Assembly: GCF_001700515.1 (NCBI RefSeq)
Contig: NZ_MAUD01000081.1
Span: forward strand, 1-64,000
DNA from: Streptomyces lushanensis
GTDB lineage: Bacteria; Actinomycetota; Actinomycetes; Streptomycetales; Streptomycetaceae
DNA length: 64,000 bases
Direction: 5' to 3'
The position numbers and the translations under genes were made by a program. Positions 26,309-36,014 of this stretch are shown here, one piece after another; within the stretch, counting starts at the first letter, position 1; every line of letters starts with the position of its first letter. The notes below the pieces were generated by a model that did not search any database, was not told the DNA's origin, and saw only the letters and a program-made list of their open reading frames with translations.

Positions 26309-27025
26309 CTACGGTTCGACGATGTGCCGCAGATAGGTGTGCGGGTCGGCGAGATAGCGGCGCCAGTGATCCACGACGCCGAGCTCCCGCCAGGCGACCC
26401 TCCGCATACCGTGCTCACCGACCTCGATGATGTCCGCGCCCGGCAGTGCGGTCAGCAACGGGGAGTGCGTGGCACAGATGACCTGGCCGCCCTCCCTGGC
26501 CAACCGGTCGATGTGCCCGATCAGCTCGAGGCACGAAGAGAAGGAGAGCGCTGCCTCCGGCTCGTCGAGAACATAGAGCCCGGCGTGAAGGAACTTCCCG
26601 CGGAACGCCGCGAGAAAGCCCTCACCATGGCTGACACAGTCCGGCGAGAACCCCTCCCTGCCCAGGGCGTCCAGCGCGGTCTCGGCACGCAGGAAGAAGC
26701 CCTTGCGCGCTGACCAGCTGGTGACCATACGGCGCCCGCGCCCCGAGGCGGCATCGAACTTCATACGCTCGCCGAGGGTCGACTTGCCGCGCGGGGAAGC
26801 ATAGCGCCAGTCGTGGGAGCCGCCGTAGGAGTCCAGGCCGAACCCCTCCGCCAGCGCCTCGACCAAGGTCGACTTCCCCGAGCCGTTCTCACCGACCAGA
26901 AAAGTCACCGGTGCGGTGAACCGCAGCCCTTCGTTGAGCAGCTGTCGGACGCAGGGCACCGACCAAGGCCAGGTTTCCTCGTCGTACGAGGAGAAATGGG
27001 CATACGCGCGTTCGTAATCACGCAA
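26309..27025 (-). CDS. AAA/ABC-type ATPase (OLD-like, single gene)
   Basis: 238 residues. Walker A FLVGENGSGKSTLVEALAEG (about residues 42-61), a Q-loop-like segment, the signature region (SHGEGFLAAFRG), Walker B GLYVLDEPEAALS and the switch His in ICATHSPLLTALPGADIIEV are all present. This is a stand-alone ABC-type ATPase of the AAA_21/RecF-like group common in bacterial accessory DNA. The N-terminus is uncertain: the best initiation codon seen is TTG 27025, and coding-like sequence (SGRHWLRDYERAYAHF) extends a little further upstream without ATG/GTG. The partner gene, if any, is not obvious. Confidence 0.7.
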   Translation of the reverse strand: MRDYERAYAHFSSYDEETWPWSVPCVRQLLNEGLRFTAPVTFLVGENGSGKSTLVEALAEGFGLDSYGGSHDWRYASPRGKSTLGERMKFDAASGRGRRMVTSWSARKGFFLRAETALDALGREGFSPDCVSHGEGFLAAFRGKFLHAGLYVLDEPEAALSFSSCLELIGHIDRLAREGGQVICATHSPLLTALPGADIIEVGEHGMRRVAWRELGVVDHWRRYLADPHTYLRHIVEP

Positions 27026-27364
27026 CCAGTGTCGCCCGGACTCGGAAAGCGTCCGTGCACCGTGTGGCCGGCGTCAGGCCTCGCGCTCGTTGTTGCCCGG
27101 GCTCCGATCGGTCACGCAGCCGTTCCCATGCGTTGCGAGGCGGTGCCCTCAACACCTCCAAGCTGAACTCTGCGCGCTCGAGTCGGCGGAATGCTCCAAC
27201 TGTGGCGAGCGGCCACGATGGTGGTCCGGCTTGCCAACCAACCTGCGTTACTTTTGCCAACTACGAAGCGTCACAACCTTCTGACCAGGAAGTCCGGCAC
27301 CTCCATTTGCCAACTGTGCCGCGTCGTCACACGCCGCAGGCATCGACCGTGACCGTGATGCAGC

Positions 27365-27499
27365 ATCGCCGGCCTCACCCTGCCCTGGAGCTCAGGCGTC
27401 GTCGAAGGCCACGTCAACCGGATCAAGATGCTCACACGCCAGATGTTCGGCCGCGCCGGCTTTCGCCTCCTCCGCAAGCGCGTCCTGCTCTACTCGTGA
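27365..27499 (+). pseudogene. ISL3-family transposase, C-terminal remnant
   Basis: The frame reads IAGLTLPWSSGVVEGHVNRI and then KMLTRQMFGRAGFRLLRKRVLLYS and TGA, the characteristic C-terminus of ISL3-family transposases (WSNGxxEGxxNRIKxxKRxxFGRAGFxLLRxRVL). Upstream sequence is scrambled, so only the last 45 codons survive. An ISL3-like terminal sequence lies about 1 kb downstream at 28441-28499. Confidence 0.7.
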
Positions 27500-27619
27500 A
27501 CCGCAGGTCAGACCGTTGTGGGCAGCCAGTTGGATTTCCCCCTCCCCGGCCGTCTGATGAGGAACCAACTGGCCACGGGACCGGTGACGGTCAACGACTT
27601 GGTTCGCGCTCGTCATCCA

Positions 27620-28351
27620 TCATGTTCCGCGGGTTCCCGCGACGGCCGGACCGAGATCGGTGGGGAGGTGGCGCACTGCCAGGGCGACGGCTTCCTCGGC
27701 TGTGGCGGCCTCGCCGAGAACATCATCGGAGAGCGGATGCCTCTTCACGCGGAAAGGGCTGTCACTGTGTGACGGGACGATGGCCACCTCATCGCGGAAC
27801 GGGTATCCAGTGCAGGAGCTGAAGCCGAGCGTCCAGTGGCTGGAGAATACATAGAGCTGTCGCAACCGTGGTTCTGCATGAGCCGCTTGCACGAGTTCGC
27901 CGAACCCCGTGAAATCCGGTTCCCTGGCCGCCTGCTCCCGCATTGTGCGCCACTGCAGCTCCACCACCGCGGCCGGCCCGCGTTCGTGAGCTTCGGCGCG
28001 CTTGCTGGAGCGCAGAAACGACAGCTCCGCCCGCAGCTCCTGCAGGCTCCTGCCCTGCCCCCATGCCGCTCCAGCCCTGACGACATCCGCCAGGTCGAGC
28101 GTGGCCCCGGTGATGAGTTCGACTCCGTGACTCCACCCGGAGACACCGAACCAGCGGCTCTCCGCCCCGATGTGAACGGATAGCGGCCTGCGCTCAGGGA
28201 CCGACGAGGCGATGCCCGCCGAAACGAGTGGGCCCCAATCGCCGGCTACCACCGTGAGATCGGCACCGAGTTCGGCCGCCAGCAGTTCCAGCGCTGCGCC
28301 CAGGCCGCCTGCAGCAGCCAGATCAGGGTAAAGGTCGGAGTCCACCTTCAT
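27620..28351 (-). CDS. DUF6193 family protein
   Basis: 243 residues from ATG 28351 (alternative in-frame start at 28414). It contains LYPDLAAAGGLGAALELLAA, EAHERGPAAVVELQWRTMRE and LYVFSSHWTLGFSSCTGYPF, which I recognise as the DUF6193 family (sometimes labelled natural-product-biosynthesis protein, without proof). No catalytic motif is identifiable. The C-terminus (RHPLSDDVLGEAATAEEAVA) is typical. It lies between an ISL3 transposase tail and an ISL3-like end, reading away from that end, as the passenger gene does in the cassette at 54245-54689. Confidence 0.7.
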   Translation of the reverse strand: MKVDSDLYPDLAAAGGLGAALELLAAELGADLTVVAGDWGPLVSAGIASSVPERRPLSVHIGAESRWFGVSGWSHGVELITGATLDLADVVRAGAAWGQGRSLQELRAELSFLRSSKRAEAHERGPAAVVELQWRTMREQAAREPDFTGFGELVQAAHAEPRLRQLYVFSSHWTLGFSSCTGYPFRDEVAIVPSHSDSPFRVKRHPLSDDVLGEAATAEEAVALAVRHLPTDLGPAVAGTRGT

Positions 28352-28440
28352 AGTCTGCCGTCGCGACGCCACCAAGAAAACGGCGATCAGACGTCGCAGC
28401 GAGGCCGTGGGCACGTGACTCCGACTGTCCGTTGCTCACG

Positions 28441-28499
28441 GCCAGGGGAGCCATTGACATCACACTCAGTCAGCCCTCCACGGAAAATGAGTCAGAACC
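28441..28499 (-). repeat. ISL3-like terminal sequence, solitary
   Basis: Read from 28499 leftward, the sequence begins GGTTCTGACTCATTTTCCGT and continues GGAGGGCTGACTGAGTGTGA. The left end of the cassette at 54245 begins GGTTCTGGCACACATTCCGT and continues GATGGGCTGACTGACCGTGA. About 39 of the first 50 positions agree, including the inner block GGGCTGACTGA, so both are ends of the same IS family. No matching second end was found nearby. Confidence 0.6.
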
Positions 28500-28593
28500 C
28501 GAGAAATAGCGTCAGCGCGTGGGGGACGGCCTGGCCGACAAGATCAGGGATTCATGCCGGCCCGGTGCACAGAGCACGTAGGCTCCCAAAGCT

Positions 28594-29421
28594 ATGAAGA
28601 TATTGATCTCCGTTGACATGGAAGGCATCTCGGGGATCGTGCATCCCACCGAGACGAACCCGGATGGCTACGACTACGCACGTGGCCGGGCGTTGATGAC
28701 TGCTGAGGCGAACGCCGTGATCGCTGGAGTCCTGGACGCCGAACCCACGGCCGAAGTGCGGGTCGCCGACGCACACGGCCCTTTCCGCAACCTGCTGTCC
28801 GAGGAACTCGACCGGCGGGCGCACCTGGTCCGTGGCAAGCCGCGGCCCCTGGGCATGCTCGGCGGACTCGACGAACAGACCGACGCGGTCCTGCTCGTCG
28901 GCTACCACGCCCGCGCCGGCGACGGACCGGCCGTGCTGGCACACACCATGAACGACGGCATCCTCGACGTGCGCGTGGCCGGACGCTCCATGGGCGAGAT
29001 CGGCCTCAACGCCGCCATGGCCGGACATCTAAACGTACCGGTCGTGCTGCTCAGTGGCGACGACAGCGCCTGCGACGAACTACAGGATCTGCTCCCGTCC
29101 TCAGTCACCGTCGCGGTCAAGCAAGCCCTTGGCCAGGGTGCTGCCATCTCCCTGCACCCCGAAGAAGCGCGAGAGCGGCTGCGCCATGCGGCCACCGAAG
29201 CTGTTACCCGGCGCGCTCATGTTCCACCGCTGTCCCTTGTCGGACCGCTCGACGTCGAAGTCGACCTTTACGCGCCGTTCATGGTCGACCTGGCGACACT
29301 CGCGCCAGGGGTCTCACGCGGTGAAGGGGGCCGGACAGTCACCTTCACCGCGGCCGACTTTGCCGACGCCTACCGGCTAGTCCTGCTACTTGCTCAGCTC
29401 GCCACCATCAAACCTGGCTAG
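28594..29421 (+). CDS. M55 family D-aminopeptidase (DppA-like)
   Basis: 275 residues, ATG start. It opens with MKILISVDMEGISGIVHPTE, in which the Asp8-Met-Glu10 pair supplies zinc ligands in DppA. It continues with VADAHGPFRNL, VGYHARAG (His ligand), AHTMNDGILDVRVAG and GEIGLNAAMAG, which are all landmarks of M55 metallopeptidases. These enzymes hydrolyse D-amino-acid peptides in the cytosol. Full length and intact. It stands alone between an IS-like end and a ParA relic, without the dipeptide transporter genes that accompany dppA elsewhere. Confidence 0.9.
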   Translation: MKILISVDMEGISGIVHPTETNPDGYDYARGRALMTAEANAVIAGVLDAEPTAEVRVADAHGPFRNLLSEELDRRAHLVRGKPRPLGMLGGLDEQTDAVLLVGYHARAGDGPAVLAHTMNDGILDVRVAGRSMGEIGLNAAMAGHLNVPVVLLSGDDSACDELQDLLPSSVTVAVKQALGQGAAISLHPEEARERLRHAATEAVTRRAHVPPLSLVGPLDVEVDLYAPFMVDLATLAPGVSRGEGGRTVTFTAADFADAYRLVLLLAQLATIKPG

Positions 29422-29549
29422 TGGAATCCGGCGGCGCACCTGGTCAAGGGGGTACGCATCAAGTGCACTCCACCTGGTGCGCCGTCACCCTGCGTGTATG
29501 CATCGGGTGGAGTGGGCGGGAGTGGCGGCCGCTCCCGTGCGCGTCGTGC

Positions 29550-29750
29550 GGTGGCCGTGATGGCGGTCTTACCGACTCCGCCTTGCTAGTTGCAGACGAT
29601 GACCCGGCGGGTAATCGCGGGCCGTTCGATGTCCGGTGCCGGGTTGGTGTCGAGCCAGAGTCGGACGGACTGGGCAAGGCCCCGCATGAGGGAGACTCGC
29701 CGGTCGGCGGCGGTCTGCCGGAACTCTTCCCAGCTGATACAGAGTCCCAT
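29550..29750 (-). pseudogene. ParA-family partition ATPase, N-terminal relic with in-frame TAG
   Basis: The frame reads SWEEFRQTAADRRVSLMRGL and SVRLWLDTNPAPDIERPAIT, then RRVIVCN, a TAG at 29586-29588, and QGGVGKTAIT. The expected ParA text is VCNQKGGVGKT, so the P-loop is cut by a nonsense codon. Homology stops right after the P-loop. ParA proteins with this N-terminus belong to actinomycete plasmids and integrative elements. Next to the relaxase relic, it suggests the remains of such an element. Confidence 0.6.
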
Positions 29751-29888
29751 AGCCGGTCGGGGGATTACGCCGTAATCACCAGGGCACATGCCCCGTCCTC
29801 GTGATGTGTAGGCAGTCCCAGAGTTTGTGGGCATGTGCGGCGTCGTCCCGGTCATCTGTAAGCAAGCTCTGGAGTGTTCCGGGGAGCG

Positions 29889-30852
29889 TCAGCACCGGCT
29901 GAGGAGAGAAACATTCTTCGACCACCTCAGGGCTCGCCGTCCGGGTAAGCCGCTGGTAGCAGCGACTCCCTTTGTGCCATCTCCCAACGGCCCTATCGAG
30001 ACTGACAGAATCTCTCCGGGCAGCCGACCATGCTTCTCCGCGTACTTGTAGGTGAGACCCTCCAGAACGTCCCCGATCCGCCGACGGCGAATGGAAGTCC
30101 AGTCGATGAGCTCAGAGTCGACACTCGCGATCTCCATGACGGGGCGCAGGCCCGGTGTCACCTCCCGGGACACCGTCGCCAGCCCCAGCTCTTCACACGC
30201 CTCGGTCGTCATCGCGAGGATATAGAGCGTCCCGGCCGCCACCACATTCCGGTAGAGCCGGTAGGTGTCCAGAGCACCCCGCACCGGCTCGCCGTCGGCG
30301 TCCAGGCGCTGCACGCGGTTCAGAACCAGGCAGTGGTCATGCAGGAGCGGGAAGCCGTCCCTGTTGTCGAAGTGCCGGAACGCCGCGACCACGACGGCCG
30401 AGGTCTTCGCGCGGCCGCGACCGGAGGACCACCGGGTCTCCGTGACCTCGTCCTCCAGCCAGCGCAGCACCTTGGCGATGGCCCGCTCGTGCGCCCGCTC
30501 GATGATCCGGCGCGTCCGGTCATCTCCCAGCGCCCACAGCACGATCAGGGACGCCTGCGGCCGGCCGGAAGGTGAAGTCGAGGGCGAGCAGCGGGATCTG
30601 TTTACGCACCTCGATCTCCTCGATCGGCTGCCCGAGCACGCTGGCCAGTCGCGCCGTGGCCGGGTGCCGTCGTCCAGGAGACCACGCTCGATGCAGTCGG
30701 CGTCCGGATGCCGGCACTGTCCGAACAGCAGCTCTCTGCCGCTCGGACACCTCCGCGCCCTCGGTGAGCCCGAGCGCGGTCAGGCCGCGCCCCAACCGCC
30801 TCCCGGGCGGGAGCCCGGCCATCTCCTGGGCGTCCTTCACCACCGGGGCCAT
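29889..30852 (-). pseudogene. MobF/TrwC-type relaxase, N-terminal relic
   Basis: Read through two or three frame changes, the sequence gives ALGLTEGAEVSERQ ... PIEEIEVRKQIPLLALDFTF, then LIVLWALGDDRTRRIIERAH, RGRAKTSAVVVAAFRHFDNR and DGFPLLHDHCLVLNRVQRLD. The last contains the HUH-type HDH motif of TrwC relaxases; TYRLYRNVVAAG and RRRIGDVL follow. About 300 residues of the relaxase domain remain and the helicase part is missing. Such relaxases nick oriT during conjugation. This copy is certainly inactive and marks a decayed conjugative element. Confidence 0.65.
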
Positions 30853-31032
30853 GCAAATGCTGCGCGGCAGCAGTCACACTCGCCTCACACACCTCAAAAA
30901 CACCAAGTAACGACACTGGCGGTATCCAGCGCACCCTCGCGTACCGCCCCCAGCAACAACAGGGGCTTCGTGCTTCCCGAAGGGCCAACTGCCGCCGTAC
31001 GAGGCAACACCCCGCTTCGGCGGCGCGGCCTC

Positions 31033-33141
31033 TCAGCGGAGTTTCTTGAGGTTGACCGCGGCGTCGGCGACCCCGGCGTCGGCCGCGGCCTGGAACCAGC
31101 GCCGGACCTCCCGGATGTCGGCGTTCCTGCGGTGCAGCAGGAGTGCGTAGTTGTTGGCCCCCTCGGGATTCCCGCTTTCCGCGGCGTCCTTGAACCAGCG
31201 TTCCGCCTCCTCGGTCCGGCCGCGTCCGGCGAGCAGTTGGCCGGCCATGTTGGCGGCCGCGCCGTCGCCGAGCCTCGCTGCCCGCTCGAACCAGGACTCG
31301 GCCTCGGCGAGTTCACCGCGGCGGCCCAGGGCTCTGCCGTACGCGGCGGCCGGTTCGCCGATCCCTGCCGCCGCTGCCTGCGCGACGAAAGGCCGTGCCT
31401 CGCGCAGGCGGTCCTGGTCGATCAGGGCCAGGGCCGCCGCGGTCGCGGCGACGGGACTCCCCGCCCCGGCGGCTCGGCGCAGCCAGGGAAGCGCGTCGGG
31501 TACCTTCCCTTCCTCCAGCAGCCACCCCGCCAGGTCGAAGGCGGCCTCCGGGACACCCAGCTCGGCGGCCTCGCGCAGCCGTCGCAGGGCGTCCTGGCGC
31601 CGGCCCCGCATGGCGAGCGCGAGGGCAAGGACGTACGCGCACGGCCCGTCGCCCTGGTCGGCGGCCCGGGCGAGAGCCTGGAGGTCGGCCGTGGCGAGCA
31701 GCGCCCGCTCCGTGTCATCGGGCTGCCCGACGATCTGCCGGTACAGCCTGTGCCCGGCCTCGGTGGGCGGCACCGGAGGCGGGTCGTCCGCCTCGGCCAG
31801 CAGGTCCAGGGCGGCCAGGGCGGCGGTGTCGCCCGCCGCGGCCGGACCGCTGAGCCAGGCGGCCACCGCCTGCGGACCGGGCCCCTCCGATGTGATGTCG
31901 GGTTCCGGGACCTTTGTCTCGCCGGCGGCGCGCAACCAGTGCTCGGCCTCCTGGACGCGGCCGGTACGCAGCAGGGTCTCGGCCAGGTTGAGCATGCCGA
32001 CGGTATTTCCCGCCCGCGCCGACCTGCGGAACAGTTCCTCGGCCCGCTCCCAGTCACCTCGTTCGGTGTGCAGGGCCCCGTAGCTGGCGAGGGCGTCCCC
32101 GTTGCCTGCCTCGGCGGCGCGGCGCCACCACTGCTCGGCGGCTGCCACGTCGCCTCGCTGGCGCAGCAGATTGCCGAGGTTGTTCATGGCGCCGGTGTCC
32201 CCGGCCTTGATCGCCTGCCGGTAGTACCTCTCCGCGCCGTCGAGGTCACCGCGCTGCCGCAGCAGCACTCCCAGGTTGACCAGCGACTCGGTGTGGCCCG
32301 AATCGACCGCCATGCGGTAGTAGCGCTCCGCCCGAGCCGGCTCCCCGCCCTCGGCGAGCAGATGTCCCATGGCGTGCTGGGCCTTGGGGTGGCCCGCGTC
32401 GGCCGCCCGGCGGATGTGCTCCTCGGCCCCGCGCAGACCCCGCTCGGCCGCGTACATCCCGGAGATCCAGAACAGTACGTCGGCGTCGCCGGAGCTCACC
32501 GCCGCCGCGTACCAGGCCCTCGCCTTCTCGAAGCGGCCCTCCTCCGCCTCCAGCAGTGCCATGGCGAACCGCACATGGGGATGCGAGTGCCCGCCGGGGT
32601 GGAGCAGAACCTGCCGCCGCGCCCACTCGATCGCCGTCCCCGGCCCCGGTTCCGCGGCCTCGGCGGGCCGGGCAGGGTCCTGCGCCCGGCCGGTCACGGA
32701 GACCGCGGGGGCCTGCGCCGACCCGGTCGCGGAGGCGGCCGCGGCCGCACGGCGGCCCCGCAACTCGGCGAGAGCCAGGCGGGCACCGGTGTTCCCGGTC
32801 TCCGCCAACGGCCTGAAGTACCCTTCCGCCCCGTCGAGATCACCCTGGTCCATCCGGATCTCGCCCAGGGCCACCGAGGCCATCGGATCACCGGCGGCCC
32901 GTGCTCGCCGGAGCCAGCGCTCGGCCTCCGGCAATGCCTCGCGGTTGGCGAGTCCGATGCCGTGGACCACCATGGCCCGCACACTGCCGGCTTCGGCAGC
33001 CTGCCGCGCCACTTCCTCGGGAATGGCGGCACCGTGCAGGTACGCCGCCTCGACCTGCCGCTCCAGGGCAGGGTCCAGACGGCCCGCATCACCCGCCGAC
33101 CGTCGACCGCCCCGTTTCTTCCGCTTCCACCAGCCGCTCAT
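31033..33141 (-). CDS. Sel1/TPR-repeat protein (702 residues)
   Basis: ATG 33141. After a basic N-terminus (KRKKRGGRR) nearly the whole protein is Sel1/TPR-type repeats of 35-37 residues of the form A-x2-GH-x2-A-x2-NLG-x-LL-x2-RGD-x2-GAE-x-YYR-x-A. At least 12 units can be counted, interrupted by an Ala/Pro-rich linker near residues 145-175. Such solenoids are protein-interaction platforms. It lies 84 bp downstream of the CHAT gene on the same strand, so it is probably co-transcribed and may act as adaptor or substrate-recognition partner of that protease (inference). No signal peptide. Confidence 0.8.
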   Translation of the reverse strand: MSGWWKRKKRGGRRSAGDAGRLDPALERQVEAAYLHGAAIPEEVARQAAEAGSVRAMVVHGIGLANREALPEAERWLRRARAAGDPMASVALGEIRMDQGDLDGAEGYFRPLAETGNTGARLALAELRGRRAAAAASATGSAQAPAVSVTGRAQDPARPAEAAEPGPGTAIEWARRQVLLHPGGHSHPHVRFAMALLEAEEGRFEKARAWYAAAVSSGDADVLFWISGMYAAERGLRGAEEHIRRAADAGHPKAQHAMGHLLAEGGEPARAERYYRMAVDSGHTESLVNLGVLLRQRGDLDGAERYYRQAIKAGDTGAMNNLGNLLRQRGDVAAAEQWWRRAAEAGNGDALASYGALHTERGDWERAEELFRRSARAGNTVGMLNLAETLLRTGRVQEAEHWLRAAGETKVPEPDITSEGPGPQAVAAWLSGPAAAGDTAALAALDLLAEADDPPPVPPTEAGHRLYRQIVGQPDDTERALLATADLQALARAADQGDGPCAYVLALALAMRGRRQDALRRLREAAELGVPEAAFDLAGWLLEEGKVPDALPWLRRAAGAGSPVAATAAALALIDQDRLREARPFVAQAAAAGIGEPAAAYGRALGRRGELAEAESWFERAARLGDGAAANMAGQLLAGRGRTEEAERWFKDAAESGNPEGANNYALLLHRRNADIREVRRWFQAAADAGVADAAVNLKKLR

Positions 33142-33225
33142 TCATCCCCCCGCCGCCCACCCTGCCATTGTCACGGCGGAAACCGCCGTGGGGAAGGGCA
33201 CCGGCGCGCGGTGCGGGGGGGGCGT

Positions 33226-36009
33226 TCACGGCCCGGCATGGACATGAGCCGCCCACAGCGAGGGCGTCGCGGGATAGCGGTCCCGTGCGGCACGCACCGC
33301 CGTGTGCACGGCATACGCCGCACGGTCGGCCACCGGGCGGGGCGCTCCCATCTCCGAGTACACCTGCTCGGCGATCCGTACGGACACCGTGTCGTCAATG
33401 GCCCACAGCGTCCCCACCACATGCCGGTACCCGGCGAGTTGGAGCGCGCTCACCAGATGGACCGCCTCATCGGCCAGCGTCAGCCCGGTGCGGGCGGTGG
33501 TGCAGGCGGACAGATACGCCAGTTCGGCGTCGCGCAGGCCGAGGCGGGAGATCCCGGCGACGGTGAGGGGATGGTCGAGGTGGTCGTGGACGAGCAGGCG
33601 GCTTCCCGAGGGAACGGCCGGCTCCGTGGCGCCGTGGCCGCAGAAGTGCAGCCAGTTGTGGTCGCGGACCGCGGTGACGACCGCCTCGCGGCCGGCCTGT
33701 TCCCCGTACAGCAGACGCGCGCCGGGCAGCATGCGGGTGAGCGCCGCCGCCTCGGCCGCGGCGCCGGGAAGCGGCCGGGCCGCCGGCGCCTCCGGTACCG
33801 CGACCACGAGGAAGCGTCCGGGATTCGCGGAAGCGGGCCGGCGGGCGTGGGCGAGAGCACGGACCGTGGGTGCGTACGAGGAGACCACCCGGTCCAGCAC
33901 CGTGCGCCCCGCCCCCTCCCGATGGTGTCCGCAGGCGTGCAGGGGAAGGAAGGCCAGCGGGCCGGTGGGCACCCACCACAGCCGTGGCAGCCGGCCCGCA
34001 TCGGGCACGGACGGCGCGGGGATGCCCAGCGCGTCGAGTACCGGGGCGGCGACGGTGTCCCACAGCCAGCACAGGACCTCGTCGAGCTCGTCCTCGTACG
34101 TCGGCCGCGCCAGCAGATCCGTGCCACCGGGATCGGACAGCCGCTCCAGCGCGGTCAGGAATCCGACCGTCCGATCCAGAACGGTGCGCAGGGTGAGCCG
34201 GGGCAGCGGGACGACCCGCAGCCCGTGCGGGGTCAGCGCCAGGGCATCGCAGCGGTAGCGGCTGACATTGACCACGACGACCGGTCCGAGCCGTGCCTGC
34301 CGCAACAGCCGGTCCGTGGGCGGGGGTAGCAGGAAGTTCTCGAACCCCGGCAGTGCGCGAATGCGGCCCAGGTGCCGGTCCCACTCCTGGGCGAGAGCGT
34401 GCCGGACATCGGAGGGCACGCTCTCGTCGCCGCTGTCCAGCGCCGCCCGAAGCTCCTCGAAGCGCTCGGCCAGCGCGGGTGCGCCGGCGCGCAGTTCGGC
34501 CACCTGACCCTGGTGGATCAGCCCCCGGCCGAGCAGCACCCCCCGGCCCAGTTCCAGCAGGGCCGGCGCGCGCTCGGCGTTTCCCGCCTCGATCGCGCAG
34601 GCCGCCGCATCACTGGCCACCCCAGGTGCGACGGCCAGCGCGTGCCCGGCGTCGCCGGGGCCGAGACCGCGCGGTGCGAGCTGGGGCAGCAGAACCACCA
34701 GCCGCTCGTAGGCGTCGGCGGCCTGCGCCGCGTCCCCGGCGGCCATCGCCGTGACGCCCCAGGCGTAGGAGGCCCGTACCCGGACCTGGGGAGAAGCCGA
34801 CGGATGCAGGGCGGCAGCACGGTGACAGGCCTGCGCACCGTCCCGGCCGCGGGCCTGAAGCACATGGCCGAGTTGGTTCTGGACCGCCGCGTACACCGGA
34901 TGCTCCTCGGGCAGCGCCGCGGCGGCCTCGCGCAGCAGGGCCTCCGCACGGCCGGCGTCCGCCCCGTGGCCCGAACGCTCATGACGCTCCATCAGCCCGG
35001 CGGCCAGACTCAGAAGCACCGTCGGCCGCGACGGGTCACCCGGCAGAGCAGCCACCACGGCCCGCTCGTGCGCCTCCAGCGACGCGTCGAGGTCGGCCGC
35101 CGCGCCGGTCCGGCCGAAGCGCGTGTGCAGCGTATTGCCCAGCCCCTGAAGGAACATCGCACAGCCCGGGTGGCCGGACGGAGTGACCATCACGGCCTCG
35201 CGGTGCGCCTGGACCGCGTCGGCCAGATCCTGGAGGGAACCGGTACGTTCGGACATGTGGCGCAGTGCCAGACCGAGGTTGTGCAGTCGCCCGCCGTGGT
35301 CGTGGGCCCCTGCCGGGGTCGCAGCCGCCGCGACACGGCCCAGCCGTACCGCTTCCGCCACATCGTCCAGGGCACCGGTGCGCTCGTAGCGCTCACGCAG
35401 TGCCACCCCGAGCGCGGAGACGATACCCGGCCGGTCCGGGTGCCCGCGTCCGCCCTCCGACTCGGCCCGGCGCAGTGCCGCGACGGCGTCGTTCAGGTCC
35501 CGGAGGCTGCCGGTCCGCTCATGACGCATCCGCAGGACGAGACCCAGATTGGACAGCAGCGGAGCCCGCAGCAAATGAGCGTGCGTCGGTACGGCATCCA
35601 GTGCCGCACGGTTCGCCTGCAACGCCTGCTCCAGCAGCACCGGGCCACGGCTGCGCTCGGCGGCCTTGAGCTGGGTGAGGGCCCGCTTGAGCAGCCCGCC
35701 CAGGACCCCGTCAGACCCGCCATCGCCGTCCCGCGGTTCCTCGGGCCCGGCAAACCGGTCCAGCGCCTCGGCGATGGCCCGGTCCTGCCGGCCGTCCTCG
35801 CCGAGGACCAGCGCTCGGCAGAGATACAGGTCCGCGACGGCCCGCACCGCCTCCGGATCACGAGCCGGGTCGGGCACCCGCCGCATCAGTTCCTGCGCCT
35901 GTCGAACCGCCTCGGGGGCCAGCACGGCATCACGCTCCGGTCGCACCCGGAACAGCCGCACCCGTGCCTGAATCGCTCGCACCAGATCGTCACGCCCCGG
36001 ACCTGCCAT
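33226..36009 (-). CDS. CHAT-domain cysteine protease with N-terminal TPR-like repeats
   Basis: 927 residues from ATG 36009 (ATG 36015 also possible). Residues 1-560 are helical repeats of the kind found before CHAT domains (RTGSLRDLNDAVAALRRAES, RYERTGALDDVAEAVRLGRV). The C-terminal 280 residues are a CHAT domain: LHFCGHGATEP with catalytic His792, and LAYLSACTTARTG with catalytic Cys836, followed by GYRHVVGTLWAIDD. CHAT proteases are caspase-like and are activated in several phage-defence systems. It forms an operon with the Sel1 protein and is divergent from a small protein and a membrane protein only about 40 bp away. These four genes probably form one module (inference). Confidence 0.85.
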   Translation of the reverse strand: MAGPGRDDLVRAIQARVRLFRVRPERDAVLAPEAVRQAQELMRRVPDPARDPEAVRAVADLYLCRALVLGEDGRQDRAIAEALDRFAGPEEPRDGDGGSDGVLGGLLKRALTQLKAAERSRGPVLLEQALQANRAALDAVPTHAHLLRAPLLSNLGLVLRMRHERTGSLRDLNDAVAALRRAESEGGRGHPDRPGIVSALGVALRERYERTGALDDVAEAVRLGRVAAAATPAGAHDHGGRLHNLGLALRHMSERTGSLQDLADAVQAHREAVMVTPSGHPGCAMFLQGLGNTLHTRFGRTGAAADLDASLEAHERAVVAALPGDPSRPTVLLSLAAGLMERHERSGHGADAGRAEALLREAAAALPEEHPVYAAVQNQLGHVLQARGRDGAQACHRAAALHPSASPQVRVRASYAWGVTAMAAGDAAQAADAYERLVVLLPQLAPRGLGPGDAGHALAVAPGVASDAAACAIEAGNAERAPALLELGRGVLLGRGLIHQGQVAELRAGAPALAERFEELRAALDSGDESVPSDVRHALAQEWDRHLGRIRALPGFENFLLPPPTDRLLRQARLGPVVVVNVSRYRCDALALTPHGLRVVPLPRLTLRTVLDRTVGFLTALERLSDPGGTDLLARPTYEDELDEVLCWLWDTVAAPVLDALGIPAPSVPDAGRLPRLWWVPTGPLAFLPLHACGHHREGAGRTVLDRVVSSYAPTVRALAHARRPASANPGRFLVVAVPEAPAARPLPGAAAEAAALTRMLPGARLLYGEQAGREAVVTAVRDHNWLHFCGHGATEPAVPSGSRLLVHDHLDHPLTVAGISRLGLRDAELAYLSACTTARTGLTLADEAVHLVSALQLAGYRHVVGTLWAIDDTVSVRIAEQVYSEMGAPRPVADRAAYAVHTAVRAARDRYPATPSLWAAHVHAGP

Positions 36010-36014
36010 ACTCA

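Noticed and set aside
30265-34329. Very long plus-strand open frame of more than 1,300 codons
   Set aside because: It lies antisense to the Sel1 and CHAT genes, is Arg/Pro/Gly-rich and has no motifs. It is a GC-bias shadow of the real minus-strand genes.
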